Shown: positions 1 to 9,794, counted from the first letter of the stretch. The stretch is DNA of 64,000 bases from Winogradskyella wandonensis (GCF_004346845.1 NZ_SMGI01000002.1:558001-622000), one strand, 5' to 3'. The notes: generated from the sequence alone by a model not told the origin. Numbers and translations: made by a program.

Positions 1-1100
1 AAGGATGGAGTAGCTATAACTGGGGCGAAATTTTTGGTCCTCTTCCGGAAACAGCTTTTTCGTTTGAACAGGGAATTAGCTACAAAGCCAATAGAAATGG
101 AAATTACAAAGTACAATATCTTATTCAGGCTTTGAAAAACTCTAAATCTGTTTTGTTTGATTTGAAAGAGGACGATAAATCATTTCAAGCAGCGGCATTA
201 TTTCCTGTAGCTAATGATCAGCTTCTTATTACAGAAATAAATCCTAAAAATGGTAAAACTAAGAAGCCAAGTCTTTACTTAACATTTAAGCCCAATAGAA
301 TCCCGTTACTCAACAAATTAAGTTTAAATAACACGAATGTGGAGGGAAAAAAAGCTATTTTCTCTAACACGGAGAGCAATACTGTAAATTTAGATGAAAT
401 ACAAAAACTAGACGAGGTACAGTTGTCAGTTAAAGTACAGCGTACAAGGTATGAGTCGCTTAAAAAATTAAGTCGAGGTACAATAGACATATTTGACGAC
501 ATGAAGAGAAACGCCTATACAGATTTTGCAACTTATATTGCCTCTAAAGGTTTTATTGTAAACGAAAATATAGGACAACCAGCTGCTAACGGAGAACGTG
601 TACCATTGTTAACAATATATAATACCCGAAAAAATAGACTTACAGGAAATCTTGATTCGCCTTTAATATTCCTTAATGATGTCCCGCTCGATGATTTATC
701 AGTACTATATGGTTTTAAAATGGATATTGTAGACTATATAGAAATTGATAAAAGCGGTTCTTCTATGGGCATGCGAGGAGCATTTGGTGTAATTAAAATT
801 TATACTGACCCTTCTGTAACCTTGAAAAGTAAAGACTTTAGAGATATTCAGATTATTGATTTTCCTTTAAAGTTTAACTCTCAAAAGGCCTATTACACCC
901 CTAAATATAAGTACTATAACACCCCTTTTTTTAAAAAATACGGTACTATAGGTTGGGCTTCAAATCTTACTCCTAATATTAATGGTGTGTTTAAAATCCG
1001 AGTTTTTAATCCTAAAATCAACTCTATCAATCTTTACATAGAAGGTATTACTAATAATAATGAATTTATTTCCGAAATAACAACAGTAAATTTAAACTAA
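1..1100 (+). CDS. Secreted MG2/TonB-plug-like protein, C-terminal part only (partial)
   Basis: The reading frame is open from base 3, so the gene begins before the window; a TTG at 132 is only an internal leucine codon. About 365 residues are visible. They match the C-terminal half of the next gene in order: a GWSSY.W segment at the left edge, an ALFP strand, an LDEVQL linker like the one before TonB plug domains, a DFATYI segment, an SPLIFLNDVPL strand, and SMGMRGAFGVIKIYT near the end. This is a plug-like fold with no following beta-barrel. Five bases separate it from its paralogue, so the pair is probably co-transcribed. The role is unknown; by family it is an exported or surface protein. 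Confidence 0.75.
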   Translation, partial: GWSSYNWGEIFGPLPETAFSFEQGISYKANRNGNYKVQYLIQALKNSKSVLFDLKEDDKSFQAAALFPVANDQLLITEINPKNGKTKKPSLYLTFKPNRIPLLNKLSLNNTNVEGKKAIFSNTESNTVNLDEIQKLDEVQLSVKVQRTRYESLKKLSRGTIDIFDDMKRNAYTDFATYIASKGFIVNENIGQPAANGERVPLLTIYNTRKNRLTGNLDSPLIFLNDVPLDDLSVLYGFKMDIVDYIEIDKSGSSMGMRGAFGVIKIYTDPSVTLKSKDFRDIQIIDFPLKFNSQKAYYTPKYKYYNTPFFKKYGTIGWASNLTPNINGVFKIRVFNPKINSINLYIEGITNNNEFISEITTVNLN

Positions 1101-1105
1101 GATTG

Positions 1106-3505
1106 ATGATAAAAAATTTCATTTCAAAAATTAATAAAGTCATTTTTTTTCTCTTTATTGTAAATGTTACTCTACCTTCTGATTTTTATGCCCAAAATTT
1201 GAAGTCCGAAAGAATATTAAATTCGTTTCAAGAAAATTTCAAAAACCCTAGAGAAATTAGCTATGTTCATATAAATAAGTCCATTTATATCAAGGGTGAA
1301 ATGTTAGGATTAACAGCTTACGTATTTGATAAAGCTTCCACTACATTAAGTACAAACTCAACAAATCTTTACTGTACGATAGAGGATAAGAACGGTAATA
1401 GAATAAAGGAAGACTTATTAATGCTTGTTAAAGGTATTACTAATAATTCCATAGAAATAGATAGCTCATTTACTACTGGAACATATGTCATAAAAGCATA
1501 TACTAATTGGATGCGAAATTTTGATGAACAAAATTATTTTGTAAGTTCTTTCAAAGTCATAGACCCAGAAATTACCAAAGAAGCTATTACTACAAACAGC
1601 GACCTCGCTCCTGAAATCCAGGTACTACCTGAGGGCGGACACGCTATTTACGATACATTTAATACTTTTGGAATCATAGCAAAGGACCAATTTGGTCAAG
1701 GCTTGTCTTTATTAAAAGCTTCAATTGTTGAGAATGACAAAGATACCATCTCTACGTTATCACTTAATCAATTTGGCATAGGAAAAGTTTTGTTTAAGCC
1801 AAAAAAGGGAAATAATTACAAAGCCGTAGTTTTTAAAGACCGTACACCCTTTACAACTCCGATTGAAAATATTAAAAAAACTGGGATTGGTATTAGTGTT
1901 AAGCAGATGAGAGACAAAACACTAATATCTGTATATAAAAACAACGCTACTAAAGACAGATTCTATAAAGTTGTTTTACATAACGGAAAAGAAATAAATA
2001 TTTTAGATTTTAAAATAGATGATAAAACCAATAAAGATGTAAAACTAATAGATAACGACCTCTTGTATTCTGGTATTAACATTATTACTGTGTTCGATCA
2101 AAACAACTCGCCATTACTGGAACGATTAATTTTCTCATACAACGATATTAATTTAAATTCCGCTAGAGTTTCTTACTTAAACAAACAAAATAATGATTCG
2201 ATTTCAGTACGTCTAAAACTAAAGGATATAGATATCAATAAACTTAATAGCTTGAGTATTTCTATTTTACCTTCTGACACAAAATCATACTACCACGACA
2301 ATAATATTTTATCATATACACTATTGCAGCCCTATCTAAATGGACATATTGAAAACCCCAGATACTATTTTAGCGACATAAATGAAAAAACCAAATACGA
2401 TTTGGATTTATTATTAATTACACAAGGTTGGAGCAGTTATGATTGGGATAGAATACTCAATAACTTCGAAAAACCAATATATTTATTCGAACAAGGCATT
2501 AGCTTTAAAGCTAAAATAAATGATAAAAAAACGAATGAATATTTTATAAGTCCCTTGAAAAATTCTAAATCGTTCATCGTGAACCTTGAAAATAATGATG
2601 AAGAGTTTGGCGCTCAGGCACTATTCCCTGAGGAAAATGATAAACTTAGCATTTATGGACTAAATAGAAAAGGAAAACCTATTAAACCAAATTTATACAT
2701 CACCTTTAGTCCAAGCACAATACCAGAGCTCGATATAGAAATTAATAAAAATCTATTTCTGAAGAATGTAGTTATTAAAACGAACTTGTACGAATCTTCA
2801 AATTTTAAAATTAGCGATGATGTAGAACAATTAGACGAGGTAATAATAAAAGGAAAGAAAAAAGAGCTTACAAAGTATGAAAAGTTAAAAAATGCTAGCT
2901 CAAGTAGAGTTATTGTGTTTGACAAATTAATGAGAAGAGATTATCCTGATTTTGCTACTTGGATTTCTGCACAGGGTTTTAATGTGGTACAAGATCTTGG
3001 AAGATTAAGTATATTTAATCAGAGGAGAAATACGTTAAGTACCGCACCAACTTCCCCTATGATTATTTTAGATGGAGTCCAGTTACTAGATACTAATGTA
3101 TTGGCCAACTTTAGAATGGATACAATAGAGTATGTTGAGATAGACAGAAATGCTTTTGTAATGGGTATGAGAGGTAATTTTGGTATAATTAAAATTAAAA
3201 CAAATCCTCGTTTAATTATAGAAGACAATACCAACAATAATTTTTCTACAAATACAACAACAGTAAAGTTTCCCTTAACTTTCAGTCGTAATAAAAAATT
3301 CTATACTCCAAAATATCAATACTACGATTCATCATTCTTCAAAGAATATGGCGTAATCGATTGGTTGCCTGAAATTACGCCCAGCTTAAACGGTGAGTTT
3401 GAACTTAGGTTTACTACTCCTAGCAAAAGTGGTATAACCTTATTTATAGAAGGAATTACAAATAATAATGAGTTTGTTTCACAAAAACTTTATCTCTCAA
3501 ATTAG
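1106..3505 (+). CDS. Secreted MG2-like protein with C-terminal TonB plug-like domain
   Basis: 799 residues from the ATG at 1106; a TTG lies just before it but ATG is preferred. Residues 1-30 form a signal peptide ending near FYAQ. Residues about 52-75 (YVHINKSIYIKGEMLGLTAY) resemble the macroglobulin MG2 domain found in large Bacteroidota surface proteins. Near residue 580 an LDEVIIKGKKK linker leads into a plug-like domain (ILDGVQLL near 650, MGMRGNFGIIKIKT near 695). There is no TonB-dependent barrel. The protein closely resembles the partial gene upstream along its whole C-terminal half, so the two arose by tandem duplication. Proteins of this kind are usually annotated only as plug-domain proteins. 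Substrate and partner are unknown. Confidence 0.75.
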   Translation: MIKNFISKINKVIFFLFIVNVTLPSDFYAQNLKSERILNSFQENFKNPREISYVHINKSIYIKGEMLGLTAYVFDKASTTLSTNSTNLYCTIEDKNGNRIKEDLLMLVKGITNNSIEIDSSFTTGTYVIKAYTNWMRNFDEQNYFVSSFKVIDPEITKEAITTNSDLAPEIQVLPEGGHAIYDTFNTFGIIAKDQFGQGLSLLKASIVENDKDTISTLSLNQFGIGKVLFKPKKGNNYKAVVFKDRTPFTTPIENIKKTGIGISVKQMRDKTLISVYKNNATKDRFYKVVLHNGKEINILDFKIDDKTNKDVKLIDNDLLYSGINIITVFDQNNSPLLERLIFSYNDINLNSARVSYLNKQNNDSISVRLKLKDIDINKLNSLSISILPSDTKSYYHDNNILSYTLLQPYLNGHIENPRYYFSDINEKTKYDLDLLLITQGWSSYDWDRILNNFEKPIYLFEQGISFKAKINDKKTNEYFISPLKNSKSFIVNLENNDEEFGAQALFPEENDKLSIYGLNRKGKPIKPNLYITFSPSTIPELDIEINKNLFLKNVVIKTNLYESSNFKISDDVEQLDEVIIKGKKKELTKYEKLKNASSSRVIVFDKLMRRDYPDFATWISAQGFNVVQDLGRLSIFNQRRNTLSTAPTSPMIILDGVQLLDTNVLANFRMDTIEYVEIDRNAFVMGMRGNFGIIKIKTNPRLIIEDNTNNNFSTNTTTVKFPLTFSRNKKFYTPKYQYYDSSFFKEYGVIDWLPEITPSLNGEFELRFTTPSKSGITLFIEGITNNNEFVSQKLYLSN

Positions 3506-3511
3506 CTAACA

Positions 3512-4414
3512 GTGCTCAAAATAGCCTACCATCCTATTTACAAACATCCGTTACCCGAAGGTCATCGATTTCCCATGGAAAAGTACGAGCTTTTACCAGA
3601 GCAGTTACTTCACGAAGGTACATGTAAAGCCACAAATTTTTTCGAACCACAAAGACCAAATGATAAGCACATTGTTGTCGTACATGAGCCCGAATATTAT
3701 TACGATTTACTCAATATAACATTAGACCAACGCGCTGCAAGGAAAATAGGATTTCCGCTAAGCGAAGTTTTAGTGGAACGAGAGCGACTGATTACTCATG
3801 GCACTATAAAAGCTAGTACATATGCCTTGGAGCAAGGAATAGCTATGAATATTGCAGGTGGCACACACCATGCCTACACCAATCGTGGCGAAGCCTTCTG
3901 TATGCTAAACGACCAAGCTATTGGCGCAAGATATCTTCAGAATTCGGGCTTGGTTAAAAAGGTATTAATCGTTGACTTGGATGTGCACCAAGGCAATGGA
4001 ACTGCCGAGATTTTCCAAGACGATGACTCTGTCTTTACGTTCTCTATGCATGGTGCAAGTAACTACCCTTTTAAAAAAGAAAAAAGTGATTTAGATATTG
4101 CTCTAGAAAATGGAACGGATGATAAAACGTATCTCAACATCCTTAAAGACACTTTACCTAGATTAATAGACGAGCAACAGCCAGATTTTATTTATTATCT
4201 CTGTGGTGTTGACGTTATCTCTACGGACAAATTAGGAAAATTAGGTATGACTATAGAAGGTTGTAAGGCAAGAGACCGCTTTGTCTTAGAGCAATGTAGA
4301 AATAACCAAATTCCTGTAATGTGTTCTATGGGCGGCGGCTATTCTCCTGATATTAAGACCATTGTAGATGCCCACGCCAACACTTTTAGACTCGCGCAGG
4401 ACATCTTTTTTTAA
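3512..4414 (+). CDS. Histone deacetylase family protein
   Basis: 300 residues from a GTG start six bases after the previous gene. It has the arginase/deacetylase-fold motifs: GGTHHA with the paired histidines at 119-120, VDLDVHQGNGT (D157 and H159 as zinc ligands), GVDVISTDKLG (D234 as the expected third ligand) and the GGGY loop at 274-277. Overall it resembles bacterial homologues of class IV (HDAC11-like) enzymes more than AcuC. The family hydrolyses acetyl-lysine or acetylated polyamine amide bonds; the real substrate here is not known. It converges with ppc, and the two stop codons overlap by four bases. Confidence 0.88.
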   Translation: MLKIAYHPIYKHPLPEGHRFPMEKYELLPEQLLHEGTCKATNFFEPQRPNDKHIVVVHEPEYYYDLLNITLDQRAARKIGFPLSEVLVERERLITHGTIKASTYALEQGIAMNIAGGTHHAYTNRGEAFCMLNDQAIGARYLQNSGLVKKVLIVDLDVHQGNGTAEIFQDDDSVFTFSMHGASNYPFKKEKSDLDIALENGTDDKTYLNILKDTLPRLIDEQQPDFIYYLCGVDVISTDKLGKLGMTIEGCKARDRFVLEQCRNNQIPVMCSMGGGYSPDIKTIVDAHANTFRLAQDIFF

Positions 4415-6990
4415 GCCGAGTTTCTACTTGCATTAATATTACCAAACATAGCACGTGTTACTATTTTTTGGAAAATTGCTATTTTTTCATCGTCTCGTTT
4501 TTCAGCTTTTTCTAAGTCCTTAATCATCTTTAAGGCATATTGCTGAATGGTTAATAACGGTAACACAATAGATTCTCTAACGTCTATTGATGCCTTACCA
4601 ACAGGCTCGTTTTCCATAAGTGTTTGGTAACCTGTTAGTTTTAAAATTAAACGTTTAGATGTTTTATACTCTTCATGAATCAAAGACCAAAATGCCCCAA
4701 ATTCGTCATTTTCTTGCATGTATTTAGTTAAATCGAAAAACGATTTGGTCAACGACATCATACTATTTTCTATCAAGGTCTTAAAGAATTTTGAGTCATT
4801 ATAGAGCTGTTTTACTTTATCAAACTCATTCTTATCTTCGTATACTTTTAATGCAGTACCAACACCGAAAAAACCAGGTACATTTTGCTTTAGCTGGCTC
4901 CAACTACCTACAAAAGGGATAGCTCTTAAATCAGAAAACACTAATTCTGTAGACTTCCCTCGTTTAGATGGACGGCTGCCAATGTTGGTTTTTGCATAAT
5001 ATTTTAGCGTACTCATATGCTGTAGATAGTCTAAAAATTTGGGATGATTTTTAAAATCTACATAAGCCGCATAGCTTAACTCTGCCAAGTCATCCATTAC
5101 TACCTTGTTTTCTGATGACATTTCAAGATTTTTATCGTCTAATCGATTAGAGATTCCAGAACTTATTAATTGCTCCATATTGTATTGTGAAGACGCCAAT
5201 GTTCCAAAATTAGAACTAATCGTTTGCCCTTGAATCGTCAACTGAATTTCTTTATCCTCTACGGTTGGTCCTAGTGATGCATAAAACTGATGTGTTTTAC
5301 CACCGCCACGAGCTGGTGGCCCTCCTCGGCCATCGAAGAAAAGAACATCGATACCATACTTTCTAGACATTGCCGTCATCGCTTCCTTAGCCTTAAAAAT
5401 TGCCCAATTTGCCATTAAATAGCCGCCATCTTTTGTGCCATCGCTAAAACCAAGCATTATCGTTTGTTTGTTCCCGCGAGCTTCTAAATGCGCTCTATAA
5501 TTAGAATCTGTATACAACTCTTCCATTACTTTTGGTGCTGCTTGTAAATCGGGTACAGTTTCAAAAAGTGGGACAATATCCGCCGTTAAGTGGTCACCAA
5601 AAGCTACAATTTTAAGCATCGCAAAAAGCTGCATTACATTTAATGTCGTTTGGTTGTTGCTTATAATGTAACGATTACAGGCAACTTCACCATTTTGCTC
5701 TTGTATGGTTTTCATGGCTCTAATTGTTTCAACAATATTTATAGCCATTTCATCTTTAAACTCAATATCACTAACAGAACCTTTTATATTGGATAAATGT
5801 TTAATTTGTTCATTTACATTCAAATTAAAAAAGTTATCAGAAAATAAATCGCTTCCGTTTTTATTTAATTCGTCTACCAACGCCCTAAACATACTATCGT
5901 GCACACGACTATCTTGTCTAATATCTAGACTTGCAAAATGATATCCAAATAGTGTAGTCTTATTAATTAAAGATGTGACTTGATCTAAATAAAGAGACTG
6001 ATGTTCTGTCTCCAAAATGTGGCGAATGTCTTTTAGCTCACTTATAAAGTCCTGCAACTCTATAGCGTTTTCTTTATCTAATAAGGTATTATGTAGTCTA
6101 TGATTTAAATCTATAATACGCTCTCTAACACCACGAAATGTAAGATGTCTTCGTAAGTATTTTACATCTTTAATGTATTTTTTAATGACAGACTCTCTTA
6201 GCTTTTTTGCAACGTTAAGCGTAATTTCTGGAGTTACAAAAGGGTTTCCATCTCTATCGCCACCAGGCCAAAAACCAATATTAAGAATCGAATTATCAAT
6301 CTCTTCTTCGTCAAAAATATTTTGTTGGGCATAGTCGTAAATGCTCCCAAAAGAGTGATAAAACACGTTTTTTAGATACCATATTAGATTAACAGCTTCA
6401 TCGTATGGAGTTGGCTTTTTGTCTTTAAAAAACGGCGTTTTTCCAAGCTGACCTAATAAATCATTTATCTCTTGTAAATTATCTTTTTCAACAGCCTTGG
6501 CTAAATCTGTAATAATGCCTAAAACGGCACCTGGGTAAAATTGAGTAGGGTGCGCGGTAAGTACAATTCGTACTTTAAAGTTTCTTAAATAATCTTGAAG
6601 CAACTGCCTTTTGTTCTCTGCCTCTGCCTTTTCTTTTAGGTTTCTTAGCGTACCAATACCTTCCATATTATTAACAACAGGAAAAGCAGCATCCTCGACA
6701 GCATCGAATAAAACCACTTGGCGCTCTATATATTGAATAAACCGAAACAATAAATTTATCTGACTTTGCTCTGAACGTCTTGCTTGGTATTTTTTGAAAA
6801 ACGTCTGGACAATACTCGTAGGGTCATCACCAGCTTCAAAGCCATTTTTACACGTTTCGTAAAACAACGGTAACAGCGCCACTGTTTTTGAAAGTGAGTC
6901 GAAAGGCAAATTCATAAAAATACCATTGTAAACTTGATATTTTTGAAGTACTTCTTGATTAAATCTAGTGAGTTTTGGCTTTACAGACAT
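4411..6990 (-). CDS. ppc: Phosphoenolpyruvate carboxylase
   Basis: 859 residues from the ATG at 6990; a frame extension to 7050 runs into the ferritin promoter side and lacks family similarity. The enzyme carboxylates PEP to oxaloacetate, refilling the TCA cycle. Visible motifs are LTAHPTQ (144-150, catalytic His), GGDRDGNP (243-250), GFSDGTKDGG (514-523), DGRGGPPARGGG (553-564) and RAIPFVGSWSQ further on. Length is typical for bacterial PEPC. The extreme C-terminus ends RNSA where many PEPCs end QNTG, a small departure at a residue set that lies close to the active site. It is divergent from ferritin. Confidence 0.97.
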   Translation of the reverse strand: MSVKPKLTRFNQEVLQKYQVYNGIFMNLPFDSLSKTVALLPLFYETCKNGFEAGDDPTSIVQTFFKKYQARRSEQSQINLLFRFIQYIERQVVLFDAVEDAAFPVVNNMEGIGTLRNLKEKAEAENKRQLLQDYLRNFKVRIVLTAHPTQFYPGAVLGIITDLAKAVEKDNLQEINDLLGQLGKTPFFKDKKPTPYDEAVNLIWYLKNVFYHSFGSIYDYAQQNIFDEEEIDNSILNIGFWPGGDRDGNPFVTPEITLNVAKKLRESVIKKYIKDVKYLRRHLTFRGVRERIIDLNHRLHNTLLDKENAIELQDFISELKDIRHILETEHQSLYLDQVTSLINKTTLFGYHFASLDIRQDSRVHDSMFRALVDELNKNGSDLFSDNFFNLNVNEQIKHLSNIKGSVSDIEFKDEMAINIVETIRAMKTIQEQNGEVACNRYIISNNQTTLNVMQLFAMLKIVAFGDHLTADIVPLFETVPDLQAAPKVMEELYTDSNYRAHLEARGNKQTIMLGFSDGTKDGGYLMANWAIFKAKEAMTAMSRKYGIDVLFFDGRGGPPARGGGKTHQFYASLGPTVEDKEIQLTIQGQTISSNFGTLASSQYNMEQLISSGISNRLDDKNLEMSSENKVVMDDLAELSYAAYVDFKNHPKFLDYLQHMSTLKYYAKTNIGSRPSKRGKSTELVFSDLRAIPFVGSWSQLKQNVPGFFGVGTALKVYEDKNEFDKVKQLYNDSKFFKTLIENSMMSLTKSFFDLTKYMQENDEFGAFWSLIHEEYKTSKRLILKLTGYQTLMENEPVGKASIDVRESIVLPLLTIQQYALKMIKDLEKAEKRDDEKIAIFQKIVTRAMFGNINASRNSA

Positions 6991-7098
6991 CGAAAATTTT
7001 TTATTTAAAAATACTAAAGTAAAATTAGATTGAATATGAATTGATATCAAAAGTATTTACTTTACAATACATTTATTTTATTTCAATTTTTATCTGCT

Positions 7099-7106
7099 TA
7101 TCTTTG
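7099..7106 (+). promoter_or_regulatory. Predicted -7 promoter element for ferritin
   Basis: TATCTTTG matches the Bacteroidota -7 consensus TAnnTTTG and lies 15 bases before the ferritin ATG at 7122. Its position supports the short ferritin start over an in-frame extension to 7041, because that extension would lie upstream of the transcript start. Confidence 0.6.
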
Positions 7107-7121
7107 ATAAAAACACAAGCT

Positions 7122-7643
7122 ATGCTATCAAAAACTATAGAATCCGCACTGAATAAACAAATAAGAATCGAGGCAGAATCCTCACAAGTCTATTTAGCAA
7201 TGGCGGTTTGGGCAGAAGTAAAAGGATTAGAAGGCATTTCTAATTTTATGTACGACCAATCCAACGAAGAACGCGAGCATATGCTTAAGCTCGTAAAGTT
7301 TGTAAACGAACGTGGTGGACACGCACATGTTAGCGAACTTGCCGCGCCAAACGTGTCATTCGATTCTTTTAAGCAAATGTTTGAAAAACTTTTAGAACAC
7401 GAAATCTTTGTTTCGGAAAGTATTAATGAATTGGTGCATATTTCACTTCAAGAGAAAGACTATGCAACACATAACTTTTTGCAATGGTATGTAGCAGAAC
7501 AAATTGAAGAAGAAGCTACGGCCAGAACTATACTTGACAAAATAAATATGATTGGCGATGACAAAGGCGGCTTATATCTGTTTGATAGAGATATTCAGCA
7601 ATTAACCGTTGTGAGTTCTGCAGCACCAGAACCAGGCGCTTAA
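7122..7643 (+). CDS. ftnA: Ferritin (non-heme iron storage)
   Basis: 173 residues starting MLSKTIESALNKQI. It is a four-helix-bundle ferritin that oxidises Fe(II) and stores it in a cytoplasmic shell. Ferroxidase-site residues are visible in EAESSQVYLAM (Glu near 17), SNEEREHMLK (Glu and His near 50-53) and EQIEEEATAR (Glu near 127-130). Length is normal for bacterial ferritin, and there is no heme-binding Met typical of bacterioferritin. The gene has its own promoter and is divergent from ppc. The feo and Mn/Zn uptake genes lie 12 kb further on. Confidence 0.95.
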   Translation: MLSKTIESALNKQIRIEAESSQVYLAMAVWAEVKGLEGISNFMYDQSNEEREHMLKLVKFVNERGGHAHVSELAAPNVSFDSFKQMFEKLLEHEIFVSESINELVHISLQEKDYATHNFLQWYVAEQIEEEATARTILDKINMIGDDKGGLYLFDRDIQQLTVVSSAAPEPGA

Positions 7644-7677
7644 ATGTTAAAGTTTATTTAGATTAAATTTAAATAAT

Positions 7678-7685
7678 TAATTTTG
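7678..7685 (+). promoter_or_regulatory. Predicted -7 promoter element for the small Cys/Lys-rich gene
   Basis: TAATTTTG matches TAnnTTTG and stands 45 bases upstream of the ATG at 7730, in the gap after ferritin. It suggests the small gene has its own transcript. Confidence 0.45.
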
Positions 7686-7729
7686 CACCATCTTTAAAGA
7701 AGTACAACTCTGATTGAGACCTATTAGGA

Positions 7730-7909
7730 ATGGGCAAAAAGAAAAAGGAAAGTAAAAAACTAAAAAAAGAACGTATTAAGATACTTGAAACCTCTGGAAT
7801 AGAAACATTGGGTAAAGTAAAATCTAAATGCTGTAAGAAATATAAAAAAGCAGAACACAAACGTTGTAAGAAGTGTCCTTGTTTTGATTTACTTAAAAAA
7901 GTGGCCTAA
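7730..7909 (+). CDS. Small Cys- and Lys-rich protein (59 residues), function unknown
   Basis: The frame starts MGKKKKESKKLKKERIK and ends CKKCPCFDLLKKVA. The N-terminal third is almost all lysine, glutamate and arginine. The second half holds six cysteines in the pattern CC-x(10)-C-xx-C-x-C... with KCCKKYKKAEHKRCKKCPC at its centre, which could bind a metal or a cluster. It sits after ferritin and has a promoter match. I do not recognise a characterised family. The clean ATG, the ordered cysteine spacing and the stop just before an AT-rich gap favour a real gene. Confidence 0.6.
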   Translation: MGKKKKESKKLKKERIKILETSGIETLGKVKSKCCKKYKKAEHKRCKKCPCFDLLKKVA

Positions 7910-7986
7910 ACAGCTGCTTTTTTTGCTATGATAGTTTTACATTCTGTAATTTGTAATTTTAGAGTCGTTATATAGACTAAGTGCAA

Positions 7987-8829
7987 ATGCAGTATCAATT
8001 CAAAGAATTCTCTACCAATGCCCTACTTAATGTCAGTGATGAGACCGCATTAGTATCTTTTTCCTCTCCTAAACAAACCCAACTTTACACATTTATCTGG
8101 AGTAAAGGCCAATTAATTGAGTTAGTTATAGATGGAGTTCCGTTTACTTTAATGCCACATACGATATTGGCATTAACACCAATTCAGTATTTACAAGTCA
8201 CACATCTTGCCAAAGCCACAGTCTATCAATTTAATAGAGAATTTTATTGCATCAAGGACCATGATCAAGAAGTAAGTTGTGTTGGTATATTATTTTTTGG
8301 AAACTCTAATATCCCAACATTCGCACTAAATTCAACAGAACAACATAAATTTAATTTGCTGCACGAGGTTTTTATTGATGAGCTAGAAACAAAGGATACT
8401 ATACAGGCCGAAATGCTTAGAATGCTTATGGCTCGTTTTATTATTAAAAGTACACGTTTATTAAAAGAAAAAAACGGTGTTTTAGAAACTCCAAAAAGCT
8501 CAAAAGTAGATTTATTACGCTCATTTAATTTTTTGGTAGAACAACATTTTAGAAATGAACATAGTGTAGGTTTTTACGCAGATAAGCTCCATAAATCTCC
8601 CAAAACCTTATCTAATACCTTTGCAAAACTCAATCAGAGTCCGCTTCAAATAATTCATGAACGTATTATTTTAGAAGCAAAACGCCTTCTTATTTACACA
8701 GATAAGCCTGCAAAAGAAATTGCTTACGAAATTGGTTTTGATGACGCTTCACATCTAAGCAGATTATTCAAAAAACATACTTCACAATCGCCATCAGAGT
8801 TTAAAAAGCAACTAAAAAAGGGTTATTAG
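7987..8829 (+). CDS. AraC family transcriptional regulator
   Basis: About 280 residues; a GTG two codons earlier (7981) is an alternative start. The C-terminal third carries the two helix-turn-helix motifs of AraC: HFRNEHSVGFYADKLHKSPK and EIAYEIGFDDASHLSRLFKK, followed by the usual SPSEFKK end. The N-terminal 150 residues look like a cupin-type sensing domain. Genes downstream on the same strand are a short hypothetical protein, an AhpD-like protein and a cupredoxin-like protein, which are plausible targets by position only. Confidence 0.9.
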   Translation: MQYQFKEFSTNALLNVSDETALVSFSSPKQTQLYTFIWSKGQLIELVIDGVPFTLMPHTILALTPIQYLQVTHLAKATVYQFNREFYCIKDHDQEVSCVGILFFGNSNIPTFALNSTEQHKFNLLHEVFIDELETKDTIQAEMLRMLMARFIIKSTRLLKEKNGVLETPKSSKVDLLRSFNFLVEQHFRNEHSVGFYADKLHKSPKTLSNTFAKLNQSPLQIIHERIILEAKRLLIYTDKPAKEIAYEIGFDDASHLSRLFKKHTSQSPSEFKKQLKKGY

Positions 8830-8920
8830 GAAAAATTGATAAGTATTAGGGTAATTTCTTCATTCTTTAAGCTCTCGCTATCTCGCATCTTTGCATTGTA
8901 ATACTAAAACAATAAAAAAG

Positions 8921-9079
8921 ATGAAAAACACACACAAATCTCTATTTAATCTTATAGGAATATTTAGAAACACACCAAAAAGAATCGTAAATACAATAAG
9001 TCCTAGTTCTCATTGCGAGCACAAATTTATTCACGATTACTATTGCGATTCCGAGCAGCCATTTATTAGTCAAAAATAG
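8921..9079 (+). CDS. Short hypothetical protein (52 residues)
   Basis: ATG at 8921 follows an A-rich leader (aataaaaaag) as is usual here, and a CATCTTTG sequence at 8886-8893 is one base off the -7 consensus. The product is basic with several His and Cys near the end (SSHCEHKFIHDYYCDS). I do not recognise it and cannot exclude a leader transcript without translation. An in-frame ATG at 8891 would lie inside the putative promoter and is less likely. Confidence 0.3.
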   Translation: MKNTHKSLFNLIGIFRNTPKRIVNTISPSSHCEHKFIHDYYCDSEQPFISQK

Positions 9080-9215
9080 ATAGGGAATTATTGACAACTC
9101 AATAGGAAGAATTTACATTCTATAGAAAGAGGAATCGATTCACCTTTGTACCAACAAATTTTATAACTGAAAATCGTTTCAGAAAAAAATAATTAATAAC
9201 AAATAAAATACTATT

Positions 9216-9764
9216 ATGAGCACATTTAATGTACCAACAAGAGAAGACGTAAGCGAAAACAATCAAGTAATTTTCGACAATTTAACAAAAGCCTTAGGTT
9301 TTGTTCCTAATCTATATGCTACTTACGCTAATAGCGATACCGCATTAGAAAATTACCTCAATTTTGCAAATGCAAAAACATCACTTTCTGCAAAAGAAAA
9401 AGAAGTGGTTAACCTTGCTGTTAGCCAAGTAAATAATTGTATCTATTGTTTATCTGCACATACTGCAATAGGAAAAATGAATGGATTTACAGATGAGCAA
9501 ATATTAGAATTAAGAGCTGGCTATTCTTCCGTTAATAACAAATTAGACGCTTTAGCTAAACTAGCTAAAAACATTACTGAAAATCGCGGAAATACAGATG
9601 AGGCTGTATTGAAAAACTTTTTTAATGCAGGTTATACAAAAGCAAATCTAATCGATACTATTTCTTTAGTAGGAGACAAAACCATTTCTAACTATATCCA
9701 TAGTACTACAAAAGTCCCCGTTGATTTCCCTGTAGCTCAGCCTTTAGAATTAGAAATCGCCTAA
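9216..9764 (+). CDS. Carboxymuconolactone decarboxylase / AhpD-like protein
   Basis: 182 residues with the AhpD active-site motif CIYCLSAH (two redox cysteines and a histidine) at about 86-93. Members of this family act as alkylhydroperoxidases or as gamma-carboxymuconolactone decarboxylases; the CxxC-x(2)-H arrangement points to a peroxidase-like thiol role. It lies downstream of an AraC regulator and 30 bases before a secreted cupredoxin-like gene. The cytoplasmic location is inferred from the lack of a signal peptide. Confidence 0.85.
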   Translation: MSTFNVPTREDVSENNQVIFDNLTKALGFVPNLYATYANSDTALENYLNFANAKTSLSAKEKEVVNLAVSQVNNCIYCLSAHTAIGKMNGFTDEQILELRAGYSSVNNKLDALAKLAKNITENRGNTDEAVLKNFFNAGYTKANLIDTISLVGDKTISNYIHSTTKVPVDFPVAQPLELEIA

Positions 9765-9794
9765 TTAATTATATAAATCAAAAACACAAAAAAC

